Source: Arthonia radiata (lineage: Eukaryota > Ascomycota > Arthoniomycetes > Arthoniales > Arthoniaceae). Taken from it: a stretch of 64,000 nucleotides of DNA. Below the pieces are notes generated by a model. The model saw nothing but the letters and a program-made list of their open reading frames with translations, did not search any database and was not told the origin of the DNA. Below, piece by piece: positions 12,475 through 26,424 of the stretch; the first letter of the stretch is position 1; each line of letters opens with the position of its first letter. Made by a program: the position numbers and the translations under genes. The stretch covers positions 62,001-126,000 of the forward strand of contig PSQN01000008.1 in assembly GCA_002989075.1 (NCBI GenBank). Reading direction: 5' to 3'.

Positions 12475-13126
12475 AGTCTCTTTTAATACCTCTTTATACC
12501 AATTTAGCTAAAGTCTATTTAAATAGTACTTATAGAAATATTATATAGTCTTAGAAGTATTATAAAAGCTATTTAAGTTATATTAGTCTTAGTTATTAGA
12601 ATAGCTATTCTATTTAGTTTAGACCTTAAGTACCCTCTTGCCTAATTCTTATATTAAGAATATTATTAAGTATCTACTCTTCTTTATTATTAATAACAAC
12701 TAGTAGAGGCTCTAGTAGAGTTTATTTAGATAAAGAGTCTTAGAAGGCTCTATATAGAAAAGAGATATAAAACATTAGATAAATCTTTATACTAGTAGAT
12801 AGATTAAGCTAATAAAAGACTCTATAAAAGTTAGTAATCTAATAGAGTTCTATTTACTTGTAGTTAAGTCTCTTATTTAGTTATTTTATCCTAATATTTT
12901 TAATATTTAAGTTAACTTAATTATCTAGCTTTAAAGTATCTAACACTCTATACTTATTAGCTTATTCTATTATTTACTATATAGCCTACTTAAGATTTTC
13001 TTTTATTAAGAACTATATAGTATATATCTAATCTATAATATACTAGATATACTTAGTAGTAAGTTTCTTCTATATAAAGGTATTTTTTACTAGAAGATTT
13101 AGTTTTTAGAAGCTTATTTAGAAGGG

Positions 13127-13598
13127 TGTTACGAGCACCAGCCCTAGACGGCCTAGCGCACGTCCAAGCGTCAACCACTGCCAATTATCTCAGCCCTACT
13201 AGTATTATTCCCGACTAAGCCTATAAACCCGCCGTAGGCATTATTGAACAAGATAGCTATAAGAGCCTATATTCCCTATAAACCCGATATAAGCATTGTT
13301 GAGTTAGCAAATACAAAGGAACTCTCTCTATGTACCTTAAACTATATAGTTAGACTGATAATCGACCTTAGGATAGACTTTAGTCTATTAACTTAACATC
13401 TAAATACAAGTTTCTTAACTCTATTTAGATAACGTGCTTTACCTTCTATCTATTTTAGTTAAGCCCCTCTTACCTTCTATAATCTATCTCGCCTCTCCTG
13501 CCTTTTAGTCTTTAGTACACAAGACACCTACTACTAAGGTCGACAAGCATACAAGGCAAGTAAGCCTTAGTTCGGTTCTCCTAGCGACCGGCGTTACA
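13127..13598 (+). repeat. 5' LTR of element A
   Basis: 472 bp, TGTTAC...GTTACA. The first ~190 bp (U3) are specific to the A type. From about 13,317 to 13,598 the sequence is shared with the LTRs of element B. Confidence 0.9.
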
Positions 13599-13640
13599 CT
13601 TTAATAGACTCGCTACAAAAGCAGAGAAAGTAGATTAATT

Positions 13641-14480
13641 ATGTCTACTACTTTAGCACCTAATAGCCGCGACGCTATAAACAGGCTAGCCAGTAAAATA
13701 GCCGCCACAGGTAAGATATCGGACGTTAATACTAAGATAAGCAAAAGCTTTTCTGATAAACGTTCTAAACTTACTTTATTTCTAACACGCTTGACTATAT
13801 ATTTTAAGACTTATAAGGATTAGTTCCCGAATAACAGCACTATAGTTTTATTTGCCGTATCCTACATAAATAGCGAGGCATACAAATAGTTTAACTTCTA
13901 TCTTAAAGACTATCTCTACAAGGCACCTAACAAACAATAAGAAGAGACTAACGAGCTCTTCTCTAGCTTTACTGCGTTTTAGCAAAAGCTCCGACAGATG
14001 TACGGGGATATAGATTCCAGACGTACTGCTGTACGCAAACTTAAGATACTCCGTTAGATAGAACCAGCTAGCCGATACGCCGCTAAGTTCCTATAGTATG
14101 CTAACCAAACCGAATAGAATAAAGGACCCCTGGTCGACGCCTTTTATAAAGGCTTAAAGGACTATATTAAGGAAATTATCTATATCCGTAAAAAAAAGTT
14201 TACTGAACTAGAGAAGTTTATAGAACGAGCTAAGAAAATTAACGACAGCAACTTCGAACGACAGTTAGAAAAGAAAGGAACTAACTTAGGTAAGTTTACC
14301 TAAATTCGAAGTAAGCACAACTTACGACAAAACCGGGGTAATTTAATAGAATTAGACTTTATAAAGCCTTGTAGGAAACTAAACAATTAGGAACGAGAAT
14401 ACAGAATAAAGAACAAGCTATGCTTGTATTGCGGAAAACCAGGGCATCAAGTTAAAGAATGCTGTTCTAAGAAATAATAG
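13641..14480 (+). pseudogene. Gag remnant of element A with zinc knuckle
   Basis: The ATG at 13641 is kept and opens 60 codons before the first TAG. The same frame then continues, with many TAG/TAA stops, to a CCHC zinc knuckle at about 14421-14462 (CxxC....GHxxxxC, reading CLYCGKPGH). This is the nucleocapsid part of a Gag protein of a Ty3/Gypsy element. Stops fall where Trp and Gln codons are likely, consistent with C-to-T change at CpA on either strand. Non-functional. Confidence 0.82.
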
Positions 14481-15549
14481 TTCAACAGTACTGGCAGAAA
14501 CGAGTATAACGATCGACCCTAGAAACCTCGTTTCCTACGACAATATTTCAATATAACTACTTAGACACAGGAGGACACCCACTAGGTTACTTCTAACGAA
14601 AAGCACAACAAATAGAACTTATTTGACTTACACAAGAACTAAGATACGGACATTGAGTTATAGAAGAAAACAAAGGAACGACAAATAAAACAGAAACAAC
14701 AAAACCTACAGGACTGAAATAACATCAACCGTACAATTCTAAGGCAGCAGGTACGAGATACCATTATACCCTACGAAACACTATTCTAGACCGCGTACTA
14801 CGATAATAATTGCACGACTTACAAATCTAACAAATTGGAGTTAAGATAGTAGCCGAAGAAACCGATATCTTCGAAACAAGGTTTAATACAAAAACTAGGT
14901 CTTATTCGAGAACGATCTAGATCGCCTTATCTAGAAACCTAAGAGAAATCTGAGGAAGAATAGACTATAGAGGCTAAGCAAGATAGCAGCTACGATGTAT
15001 TATAGGCAAGACAACGACTTAAAGACAAAAATATAGATTCTAAAGGTACAGAATTCTTGCTCGAGGACAATACTAATTAAGAAGAATAAACCTTAATCCG
15101 TTAGAAAGGAATAATATAGAGACTTTGTTAGTTAGCCTTCTATAATAGAAAGTTAAGCGCTAATAGAGATATTAACAATATTCTAAGATATATTTACTTA
15201 CGCCTACGACGACTAGTAGACTACCTTATTAGGAGTTTAGAATTGCGTAGCCAGTACTAATATCTTCGACTAACAATATACAACCTATAGACACGATAGA
15301 TTTTAACTAGCGATAGTTGTATAATTAAAGCAGAGATCGTAAACAACAAACTAGACGTTATAATAAGAATAGTACTAGAACACTTTATACAGAAATTCTT
15401 ATAGCAAATTAACCGATAATAAGTTCCGATACCTAGATTACTCCAGAACGTATACAATCAACAGAAAAAAGACTAGACCAACTGCTCTGAGGGCAGTAGT
15501 ACCGGCCCGTCCAACGGTTAGACCCTCTAAAAGTCTAGCTCTATATAAG

Positions 15550-18500
15550 CTTAGCTTTCTATAGAACATACCTATATACTCGGGCAACAATAAACTATAG
15601 AAACATTAAAATTATAATCGATTTAGGCGCAATAGGCAACTTTATCTTAATACGCTACGTTAAGGAGTACCAGATACAAATATAAAAAAAGAAATTACCC
15701 TACACACTGTTTAAATTTTAAGGGACAGAGGAAAGAGTCGACTACAAGACTTCGCCAATAAATATAACAATTAAGGACTATTAGAAAGAAATTACTTACA
15801 ATATCGTAAAAATTAACTAGTACCACGCTGTGCTAAATATACCTTAGTTGTAACAATATAATCTAGAAGTAGATTAGAGAATTAAGAAACTCCTCTTTAC
15901 TAGGTACAAGTACTCTAGATAAGAGTCGTTCTACGAAACAGATACTCTACAAGCTATCTTTAGTAGTAAGGATAAGAAGCGCGATAAAGAACTTATGCGG
16001 GTTAGTACCACTACACTCCGACATTTAGACATCCTACAAGAGGAGTCTAACGCAGTATTTCGTCTATAGCTAGCTACACGCAAGTATAAACAAGAGACAA
16101 CTGTACGCCAACGATTCTATACGACGACGAGTACTTAGTTAATTACTAAGATACTTAAGAAATACGATTAATTCTGACACCTGTTTAAAGAAGCTGAGCT
16201 AAACTTAGCTCTCCTAGAATACAAACTGTAGGATTACACAATACCTTTATAAGAAGGTAAAACGCTAATATTTAGTCTAATATACTCTCTATTAGAAGCA
16301 GAAAATTAAGCGCTTCGCGACTATCTTAAAAAAAATCTTAAGAAAGGATTTATCTAGAAATTAATATTACTAGCCGGATACCCAATACTTTTCGTACTAA
16401 AGAAAAATAGCAAACTACGACTCTACGTAGATTACAGACAGTTGAACAGAGTAACTATTAAAAATCGATACCCTCTACTACGTATCGACAAGATTACAGA
16501 CCGATTGTATAACGCGCAATAGTTTACTAAGTTTGACCTACAAGGAGCCTATAACCTAATTCGTATAAAGAAAGGCGAAGAATAGAAAACAGCCTTCCGT
16601 ACCAGACACGGACTTTTTAAGTATTGCGTTATACTCTTTAAGCTAATAAACGTACCAGCATTATTTTAGGAACTAATTAACAATATACTTAGTAATTACC
16701 TAGACATATTTATAACTGCTTATCTAAACGATATCCTAGTATACAGCTGTATACTAGAAGAACATAAGAAATATATTAAAAAGGTATTAGAAAGATTAGC
16801 GCGTACCGATTTATAAATTAATATCAAGAAAATCTAGTTTTATTAACAATCTGTCGAATTTCTTAGATTTATAATTACCGAGCACGGTCTCTAAATAGAA
16901 GATTTAAAGATCTAATCTGTTCTAACCTAGCCTACACTAAAAAATATAAAATAACTACAACAGTTTCTTAGTTTTATTAATTACTACAGGCAGTAGATAT
17001 CTAACTTTAGCCGAATTACAGCACCGCTGTCTCAATAGACGAAATAATCGATAGAATTCTTCTAGACGCAAAAAGAACAATTAGTATTTAAAGAGCTTAA
17101 GGAAGCTTTTAAGATTGGGCCTATACTAGCGATATTTGACTCTAACCTACCGATTATTATAGAAACAGACGCGTTAGACTATACGATTAGAGTATACATA
17201 AGTTAAAACAACAAGGAAAGAAAGCTTAGACCAGTAGCTTTCTACTTAAGAAAGATGTTATCTATAGAACAGAACTATAATATTTACAACAAAGAGCTCT
17301 TAGCTATTATAGCAGCATTCGAGATATAGCGAGCTTACTTAGAAGGAGCAAACTATACAATTATAGTATATACAGACTATAAAAACCTAACTTACTTTAT
17401 AACAATAAAGAAGCTTAATTATAGACAAGTTAAATAGTTAGAAACTATAGCTTTATACGACTTTATTATTATCTACAAGAAAGGTTCCGAGAACGATAGA
17501 GCCGACGCACTGAGCCGACGTCTAGACTACCTTAATAACAAGGAACACGTCGAGCACGCAATATTCTAAGAATAGAATAATAAGATTAAATACAATCAAT
17601 TGGCTATAACAACCGAGTTTGTTATTAAACCAGACAGCCGAATTCTAGATATCCTGAACGACTCTAAGACCTACTAGGAAAACGAGAAACGACACCTAGG
17701 ATTAACTAAGAACAATAGAGGCTATTACGAATTTTAAGGCAAAATCTACGTCCCGAGGAATCTAATCCAAAACATTATTAGTAACTTCTATAATAACCTA
17801 ACTAAAGGACACAAAGGCATCGATAATACTATAGAAAAGATTATAAGAACGTATTACATCCCGAGAATTCGATACTACGTCGAAGATTATATCCGAGAAT
17901 ACGATATATGTGCAAGAACTAAGCACCCAAGGTATTCACTGTACGGTGAACTACAACTACTAGAAACACCCGAGAGACTATAGTATACGGTCTTACTAAA
18001 CTTTATAACTAAACTACCAATATCTAAGGATCTACTTATAAAAGTAGCTTACGACGTTATCCTCGTTATATACGATAAACTAACAAAATACGCATACTTC
18101 GTACCTTACAAGGAAGCTAGCAACTTAGAACAACTAGCGTATACCTTTCTACGGATTATCTTAGCTAACTATAGTTAACCGCAAAGAATTATCTTAGACA
18201 GAGATTAGAAATTTGTTTTACGATTTTAGACATCTCTAATGCAATAACTAGGGACTAAACAAAAAATATTAACATTATTCTACCTGCAAACAGACAGACA
18301 AACAGAACGAACAAATTAAACGCTAGAACAGTATCTCTGGGCGTACATTAACTACTAGTAGAACGACTAGGTATAATTGCTATTAGTAGCGCAAGCAGCG
18401 CACAACGATACTAAAAACGATACAACTAAGATAACTCCGTTCTATACCTTATATAGCTATTACCCTCTTTAGGGAAGATAACTATACAATACTACTAAAA

Positions 18501-19017
18501 ACGAAACAGCTATACAAATAGCTACAAGCATAAAAACCCTATACTAGCAGTTAAAGTCTGACAGCGAGTTTATTAACAAACAAACAAGACGATAGTATAA
18601 TAAATTAAGAACTACCCTAAATACAAGCATAAAAGAGGGGGAAAGAGCTTACTTACTTATAAGAAACTTAAAAACTATTAGACTAAGTAAGAAACTTAAC
18701 TATACTAAGACGGAACCGTTTAAAATCTTACAGCAATTAGGACCTATAACATTTAAACTAGAAATCCTAAAGATAATAAGAATATATCCTATATTCTATA
18801 TAGCGCTGTTAAAACCAGTCTACTCTCAAGAAGTAGAACGATTCAACCTCAAAATCCTTTCTAACAACTAAGAACCCGAGTACGAAGTTAAAACGATTCG
18901 AGCTTACAGACAACACCGAGGTAAACAACAGTATCTCGTAAAATAGAAAGGATATTCCGAACATAAAAATTAATGGGAACCGGAATAAAACCTAACTAAC
19001 TACAAAGCTACTATTCG
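15550..19017 (+). pseudogene. Pol remnant of element A: protease, RT, RNase H, integrase, chromodomain
   Basis: Reading the + strand with stops ignored: a reverse transcriptase core from about 16,380, with a decayed catalytic box YLNDILVY at 16721-16744 (one of the two catalytic aspartates changed to Asn); RNase H with TDYKNL near 17,370 and ADALSRR near 17,510; a retroviral-type integrase around 17,800-18,250 (GHKGI, then YFVPYKEA); and at 18,877-19,017 a chromodomain in which YLVK, KGY and WEPE are visible. The chromodomain is what assigns the element to the chromoviruses, whose integrase uses it to target marked chromatin. The protease region is only tentative. Many TAG/TAA stops make it dead. 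Confidence 0.87.
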
Positions 19018-19803
19018 ACAGTATTAGAACTAGAATGTTAGTCGGTCGTAGTAGTATTAACACCCTAATCTACTACCTAGTGTGCCTCGCTAGCACTTAA
19101 ATTATCTTTAAACGAACCAGCTTACTACGTTATAAGACCGCTACCCAACACCGAATAGGAACTACTCTGAAAGTTAACGGATAACCTGCTTAGACATTTA
19201 AATATATTACTACCAGCTATCGACGTAGTAAGCTTCTCTTACTTTAATAACTTATTCTAAGCTAACTTCGCTGCTGCCCGCGTATAAGTCTTCTTAACCT
19301 TCTCTTTTAACTTTCGGACCTTAGATCGGTTACGCTATATAGCCGCAACGAACGCTGCTGCCTAAGCCTTTAACGAACGTAATTAGCGCTTCGCGCGCTA
19401 AAGGGCAGCTAACTGAGAGGAATATTAAGAATAAACTAAACGCGCTGTAACTAAGTTAGTTTTAGTTACTATAAGAAGACAGCAACGAGGCATACTATCT
19501 ACTATTGACACTCGTAAATTACAACTCTTTCCGTCCCGAGTACATACCGAACACGTCGCCTTCCCGAACTGAACCAGACATCTTTCTGTAGTCGATATAT
19601 ATTTAGAATAAGGAGGCATTTTAATACCGCAGGCTTTAATTAATAGGTATTAACTGTACTTTTTATTAGGACCCGCAGCAACAGACTTTATACGAGGTAT
19701 AGCGACTTACAGATTAGTTACAAAGAGGGGAACGAAACGCAACTTATACGTGTTTAAAAGGCTAAGGGTCAATCGAGAACAATTTAACTAGAAGAGGAGG
19801 AAT

Positions 19804-20277
19804 TGTATTACGAGCACTAGCCCCAGACGGCCTAGCGTACGTCTAAGCGTTAACTACTGCCAATTATCTTAGCTCTACTAGCATTATTCCCGACTAAGCC
19901 TATAAACCCGCTGTAGATATTATCGGACAAGACGGCTATAAGAGTCTATATTCCCTACAAACCCGATATAGACATTGTTAGGTTAGCGAATACAAAGGAA
20001 CTCTCCCTATATACCTTAGACTATATAGTTAAACTAATGGCCGACCTTAGAATAGACTTTAGTCTATTAACTTAACATTTAAATATAAGTTTCTTAACTC
20101 TATTTAAGTAACGTACTTTATCTTCTATCTATCTTAGTTAAGCCCCTCTTACCTTCTGTAATCTGTCTCGCCTCTCCTGCCTTTTAGTCTCTAGTATACA
20201 AGACACCTACCACCAAGGTCGATAAGTATATAAGGCAAGTAAGCCTTAGTTCGGTTCTCCTAGCGACCGGCGTTACA
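19804..20277 (+). repeat. 3' LTR of element A
   Basis: 474 bp, colinear with 13127-13598, and differing mostly by C/T and G/A transitions. The stretch 19,018-19,803 before it is the 3' internal part of the element; a 64-codon open stretch on the minus strand there (19425-19619) has no recognisable product. Confidence 0.88.
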
Positions 20278-23200
20278 AAGGAATAGCTCTAGACTAGTTT
20301 AAATAGGCTAAATTTAGAGGACTTAGAGTATAAATTATTAATAGTAAACTCTATAGTTAGAAGTAGCTTAGTCTAGTTATCTTATATATAGTTTATATAG
20401 TTATATAGGTATCTCTTAAGCTTCTTTTTTATATTTTTAGACTATTTATTAGTCTAAGAGTAAAAGATAGTAAATATCTATATATTAATATTAAGTATTT
20501 AAAGGATATTCTACTAAATAAGGCTAGTAAACTAGAAGTTTTAGTTAGAGATAATACTATCTAGTAGGCTATACTTACTTTAGATATACTTATAGAGTAA
20601 CTAAGCTACTTTCTTAGCTATAGTCTCTCTTTTATCTATATAATAGAGAACTAAGGTATATTTCTTATTAAAGTAATCTACTATAGTTATAATTATATTA
20701 TACTTTTATTTATTTAATAAAGAGAAACCTATAATAAAGTCTATAGCTAAGTATAGACTAGAGTAATCTATAACTAGAAGGAAGCTTAATAGGCTAGTAG
20801 AAAGCTATATTCAGAGCTTATTTTGATAGTAGTTATAGTTATAAATATACTAGTAGACTATTTTAATCTCTTAGGATATTATAAGCTTAATAGCATATAG
20901 AGCCTTAAAAGTTTAAATTCTTTTAGATAGCTAACTTTCTTACTACTATAGACTATCTAAATAATATTAGTTATCTTATTAAAAGATATAATTAATTTAT
21001 TATAATACTAGAGTATTTTATTAGTTATATAATAGTAATCTAGATTAAACTCCTAATAGATTTTCTTTTTATAGATTTTTTTAGTATACTAATAGTAAAG
21101 GATAGTATAAATCTTAGTAAGCTAGGTATTTATTAAGTTTATCCAGTAGATATCTTTTAGAAAGAAGATATTAAGTATAACAGCTACTATTTTTATATTA
21201 TATAGGTTATTTAGAGTATTAGTAGTAATATCTAGATTATTAATAACCTCTTTTAAAAACTTATCTTTTGGTAGTAGTATTTAATTAAAATAGAGGTTCT
21301 ACTTAGTTTAAATAATTATATTTTTATCTTAGTAGTTAATTAGAGTATTAACCTTTTGATTACTTATACTAAACTAATAGCTAATCTTAAAGTTAAATTA
21401 AAAGAATATTTCTACCTATTAAGCCTAATAATAGGTAAGAAGCTTAGTAGTTATAAAGTATTTAAAAGCTTTCTAATTAGTAAGTACTTTAATTAGATAA
21501 CTCTTTAGAGTACTAAATAGTTTAGAATACTACTTCTTAAAGTAATAAATAATAGCTAAAAGTTCTTTATTATATATTATATAGTTTTACTAGGTATTAT
21601 TAAGAGTTCTTAAAAAGAATATAACTAGCTAAAGGCTACTATTATTACTAAGCTAAAAGATAACTTTAGTAATAGTACTATTTAAGAAATTAGCTTCTAG
21701 AGATATTTATTTATCTAATTTAAAGTACTTTATAACTAGTTTTTTAGTAATAAGCTACTTTATCTTCTTAAAGACCTAAGTATAGTTCTTATTTTAAGCT
21801 TTAGTAGCCTTTTTAGTTGGTAATTTATATAGTAGCTAAAAAGTTTTACTATATTCATTAATAAAATATTAATAAAAGTTAAAAAAAACTCTAAAAACTA
21901 CTAAATTATCTAAATATCTCTAATAGCTCAAACCTTTTTAAAATCTATTTAGATTTTTATAGTTATAATAATTATTTTTAGATACTCAATCTCTTTCTTA
22001 TAGAACTTACTTTTAATTAAATTAGTAGTTAGTTTTATAGCTTATAAGTAAGTTAAAACCTTATAAATATATATATAGTATTTTAAAAAAAATACTATAA
22101 ATAGTAATATTATTAAGATAAATTAATATAAATTGGTTAAGTATATTAATAAAGTAATTATTTATAAACTACTACTATATAGCTAGAATATTTAATAATC
22201 TAAAAGATATTACTTTATACTTATAGTTATCTATTTATATTATAAAGATTATTAGATTTTTATCTTTTAGAGTTATTATATAAAAATATTAGAAGGTCTA
22301 ATAAATATTAATCTTAGAAAGCTACTAAGCTTTAATTATTTAAGAAAGTATCTTTTTAATTAATAAAAAAAAGTAATAGTTATATTTAACTAGCTAGTTA
22401 AGACTCTAATAGTCTATATATAGATATAGACTCTCTTTTAGCTTATAAATAAAGAGAATAGAGAAGGTATACTAAAAGAAGCTAGATTTAATTTATTTTT
22501 AATTATAAAATATTTAAATATAGTTTTTAGCTAAATTAGCTTTCTTGTTAAATATTTAATAAAGAAGCTGAATTTAAAGTAAAACTATATTCTTCTTTAG
22601 CTTTAGTATAGTATCTTATAGCTAGTAAAGTAAGAGCGTATTTAATTAATCTTTTTTAAAAACATTAATAAATTTAGTAAATTTAATAAAAGTACTATAA
22701 CTTAATTAAACTTAACTATTATTTACTTCTATTAATAGCTCTCTATATCTCTTATTAATAAATAAAAAACCTTAGTACTCTTCTATTAGATAGTAGTTTT
22801 AAATATAGTAGTATTAATAGTAAATATTAGAGTATCTATTAGCTTTTCTAGTAAAAATATTATAGAAGCTTTTAGCTAGATAGTAGATACTATTATTAAT
22901 GTAGTTAGAGTATTAGATATAGTAGTAAGAATATTAGTATTAGAAAAATAGTAATCTTTATTAAATTTTTTATTTAGTTTAAAGTTAAATTAATTATTTT
23001 AATTAATCGTTTTTTAAATAGTATTAGCTTAATAGTATATAAATATATAGATAAATTTAATTTATAATTATAGCTAGTAAATCTAATAATCAATAAAATA
23101 AAGTTAAACTTTACTTTATAGGTTTAGCTCTAGTAGTAGCCTAAAATCACTATAACATTTAGTAGATTAGCTATATAAAACTATATTTTAGAAATATAGT

Positions 23201-23654
23201 AGCTATTAATAACTATTAAGATGAATAAGCTTTAACTAATAATTTTACTAAATTAACTATTTTAACTAATAGAATATTTTAAAGTTAAAAGCTAGTATAA
23301 GAAGATACCTAGATTATAGTATATCTTATCTATAATAGTAAAGTCTATAATAGTAGAGAAGATAGAACTAAAGTTAAGTATTACTTAATAGAAAAGAGAG
23401 AGTCTACTAAGTAGTATAATAATTTATATACTTAGTAGAATAGGCTTATTAAGATTATCTTTAAAAGTTTACTTAATAAAGAACATATCAATTATTTTAG
23501 ACTTTTTATTAATAAATCTAAAGATAAGAATAGTTATAAATATCTTTTATCTTAGTTAGATCTCTTTAGTAATCAAAATATTTTATTAGAAAGACTATTT
23601 TTTAAGTTCTTCTTACTATTAGAGTAGTTATAGAATATATATTTCTATTAAAAA

Positions 23655-26424
23655 TTAACCAACTAGCTGGTTAGTCGGAACCTCTAGAGGCCTAGAGTAT
23701 TGAATAGGTCCTATCGGCTGTCTCGGTCTAAAATAGAATAAGCCTTTTACCTAAAGGATCGGGCCTAGTAGCCCGGGCTTAGAACAAAAAGAAGCATTGT
23801 ACGACTTATTTTAGATAGCTAATTTATAGTCTAAGACAATATAAAATAGACTTAAAGACTAATAGTTTTAAATAAACAAAATTACTGTCTTATATAGTAA
23901 GTTACGGGTTATCTAGCCTTTATTAAAAAGAATAGATATTGAGTAAGTTCTATATAGACTGCTAAACTTAAATATATAAGCTAAAATCTCTTTAAAGAAT
24001 TTTAGCTAATAAAATAAACAATATAATAATAGCTTATCCTTATTACTAAGTATTGTACCTATATTAAGTTTAAATATTATACTAGTTTTAAGCTAGTCTC
24101 ATCTTTTTACTCTTTATAGTAGTATTCTTCTTCTTTTTTATATTATTTAAACAGGTTATAAGCCTAAATTAGTACTAATTTCTTCTAAATTTTCTTCTTA
24201 GAAAATATTTTCTCTACAACACTTATCGGTACCTCCGAACGATTTTATTACCAATCGACTCTAAATTTTAAGTCCAATTTAACTATTAAAACAGAATTTC
24301 CTTTTTTTAGAAATTTCCGACTATATATTTAGCTATAGACTCCTCTTATAAGATCTCTAAACTTAAGAACTTATCTAATTAAGACATTTAGTCGATTCGA
24401 ATAGAGGCCCTTTTAACTAAAAAGAGCTACAGTAATGTTATAATCCCCTTTTCCGGCTATTTAGCTAGAAATGTTATCGAAGCTAGCTACTAAAAATAGT
24501 CGACAAGGATAGTAGCCCTTGTTAACTTACTTTAAAGAATAGTTTCCTTATTTACATAAAGAAAATTTATAACTCTCTAGAGCTTTAAAATAGTCTAAAA
24601 AGGTTATACGAATCGAAAGATTTTAGTTTTAAGTTTCTAATTTATAAGAAGCTCTTTAGTACTATATTTAATAAGATAAAAAATCTTAAGCTTTACTTTA
24701 CTAAAATTAGATAATTAATAGACAATTTAGTAACTTAAGAACTAATACTACTTAACAAGGTAGTAGCTATCTACAGTCTTTATAATCTAACTTCTAAATA
24801 TAAGTATACGGTAGCTATTATTAGTTAAAGCTACCAATAAACGACTAGCAATATAAGTTTATAGAACTTATTTAATTAAATTATAGACAAGTTTCGCTAA
24901 ATCTATAGTAGTACCCTAGCAGAAAAAGTTTTTACTGCAATAGACAATAAATTAACGTAAAGAACCGAAGAAAAATTAAAATCTTTAAGTAAAAACTAAG
25001 AAAAATGCCCCTTTTGTAATAAAAAGAAACATAAACTGGTAACTTATTAGAAAAAATACTTAAATCTCTAGCTAAATTCTAACAAAAGCTCTAAAAATAC
25101 CGATTTTTTAATATTTTCTGTATATAATTCTAACCTATAAGAAAAACAATAATTTATAGTATTACTAAATAGAGTTAATTACTCTACTAATTTTTAAATT
25201 CTTGATATAAACTTAATAAGCTATATTTACTTAAATATTAATCTTTTAACGAATATCCGACTAACTAACTAAATTATTTATTAAAGAGAAAGAAAGTTAA
25301 TTTAAGCCTTATAGATAGATAAAGTAAAACTATTCTTTAAGAATAAAATAATTGTTCTAAATAAAGTTTTGTTTGTTAAGAAATTTAAAATTAATCTTCT
25401 AAGCTTTAATAAGCTTAGAAAGAGAGAAGATAAGGTAACTCTTAGCTAAAATAAATTAAAAGTTAATTAAGTTAAATAACTAACTACTAAGAGGCGGTAT
25501 ATTAATAATTTAATAGTAATAAAAACTTAGACTATTAATATAGTTTAATCTTTTTATACTATTTTTTTAAAAACTAAGCTTTAATATTAATAAATAGAAT
25601 ATATAGATAAAAACGCTTTAAAATAGCTTAAAAAAGTTACCTTAGAAATAAATTATTTAGATAAATTAAGAGATAATTGCTAAATTTGCTTTAAAGTAAA
25701 GACAATAGCTAAAGTTAGCTAAAAAACTTTAAATAAATTAGCTAATTATTTAAAAAAAGTTTACTTAAATATTTATAAGTTAATTATACCGTAAACTTCT
25801 TTTAAAGATTAATTTTTTACTAGCTTTATAGATAATAAAATCTAGTATACAACTATTAAGGTACTATAGTTTAAAAACTAAATTTTTAACGTACTATTTA
25901 CTTATATTACTTAAAAAGAAACGTAGTTTAAATATACTTTTAAAAGATTATACTTAAACAACGTAAAAGAATACCGAGAAGGTTAAATAAAATAGCTTTT
26001 AAAATAAAAAGAAGCTATTTTAATAATATTTATACTATATATCTTTTAGTAAAATAAACGAGCCGAACGCTTTAACTAAATAATTGTTAGTAAAGTTTAA
26101 GCAATACTTTATACTACCGGGCTACTTTAGATATATTAGGGTAAAGTACTAAAAGTAGCTATCTATATTTATAATAGAACCCTTTATACTAAATTATTAA
26201 GGTTTATTACTCTATATAAAGTAAAATACAGTAAAAAACTAGATATTAGTACTATTAAAATTTAGAGCTTAGTTACTTATCTTAAAGAACCTAAACTAAG
26301 AAATCTAAATGCTAGAGTAACTATTTATATTCTAATAGACTATAGATTAAACTAATATAAGCTCTTAGACTCTAATAATTAAAAGATTTACTAAGAAAAA
26401 GACGTTTATATCTAAAAAGAAAAA
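23655..26424 (+). mobile_element. Ty1/Copia-type remnant (C), 3' truncated at element B
   Basis: From about 24,230 the + strand holds a stop-ridden Gag-Pol in one consistent order: Gag, a zinc knuckle near 25,006-25,050 (CPFCNKKKHK), a degraded protease region, then an integrase (FFTSFIDNK near 25,810, NGRAERFN-like block near 26,050, YIYNRT near 26,165). Integrase ahead of reverse transcriptase is the Copia order. The reverse transcriptase is missing because the sequence ends abruptly at the LTR of element B. The stretch 23,655-24,210, less AT-poor than its left neighbour, may be the LTR and leader, but no second copy is present to prove it. It is the sister of remnant D in the opposite orientation. 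Confidence 0.75.

Larger units (their letters stand above)
13127..20277 (+). mobile_element. Ty3/Gypsy chromovirus-type LTR retrotransposon (A), RIP-inactivated
   Basis: A full-length 7.15-kb element with two LTRs (13127-13598 and 19804-20277) that begin TGT and end ACA. The flanking 5-mers AAGGG (13122-13126) and AAGGA (20278-20282) differ by one G-to-A transition and are probably the target site duplication. Inside, in + orientation, come Gag with a zinc knuckle, protease region, reverse transcriptase, RNase H, integrase and a C-terminal chromodomain, the order of the chromovirus (MAGGY/Tf1/sushi-like) branch. Almost every coding block carries TAG or TAA stops where Trp or Gln is expected, as RIP produces. 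It sits inside the older minus-strand element E. It cannot make protein beyond the first 60 codons of Gag. Confidence 0.92.
10690..23650 (-). mobile_element. old, heavily mutated Ty3/Gypsy element (E), interrupted twice
   Basis: A minus-strand Ty3/Gypsy element broken by two later insertions (12004-12474 and 13127-20277). On the minus strand, near 22,110-22,080, reads a decayed reverse transcriptase catalytic box (YLNNITIYS, from the YLDDILIYS type) followed by EIEYL. Near 21,600-21,540 lies the RNase H motif NKELLAI. Near 20,760-20,640 lies an integrase core with AIDFI..F and TIVDYF. Beyond the inserted element, at about 12,830-12,690, the minus strand continues with a decayed form of the integrase C-terminal block that normally reads IHPVFHVSLL. 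The order RT, RNase H, integrase shows a Gypsy, not a Copia, arrangement. CpA and TpG are almost absent, and stops (TAG, TAA) occur throughout. I could not find its LTRs, so both outer ends are approximate. Confidence 0.72.

Noticed and set aside
19425-19619. 64-codon open stretch on the minus strand inside element A
   Set aside because: Lies in the 3' internal region of a dead retrotransposon; no similarity to a known accessory gene; likely chance.
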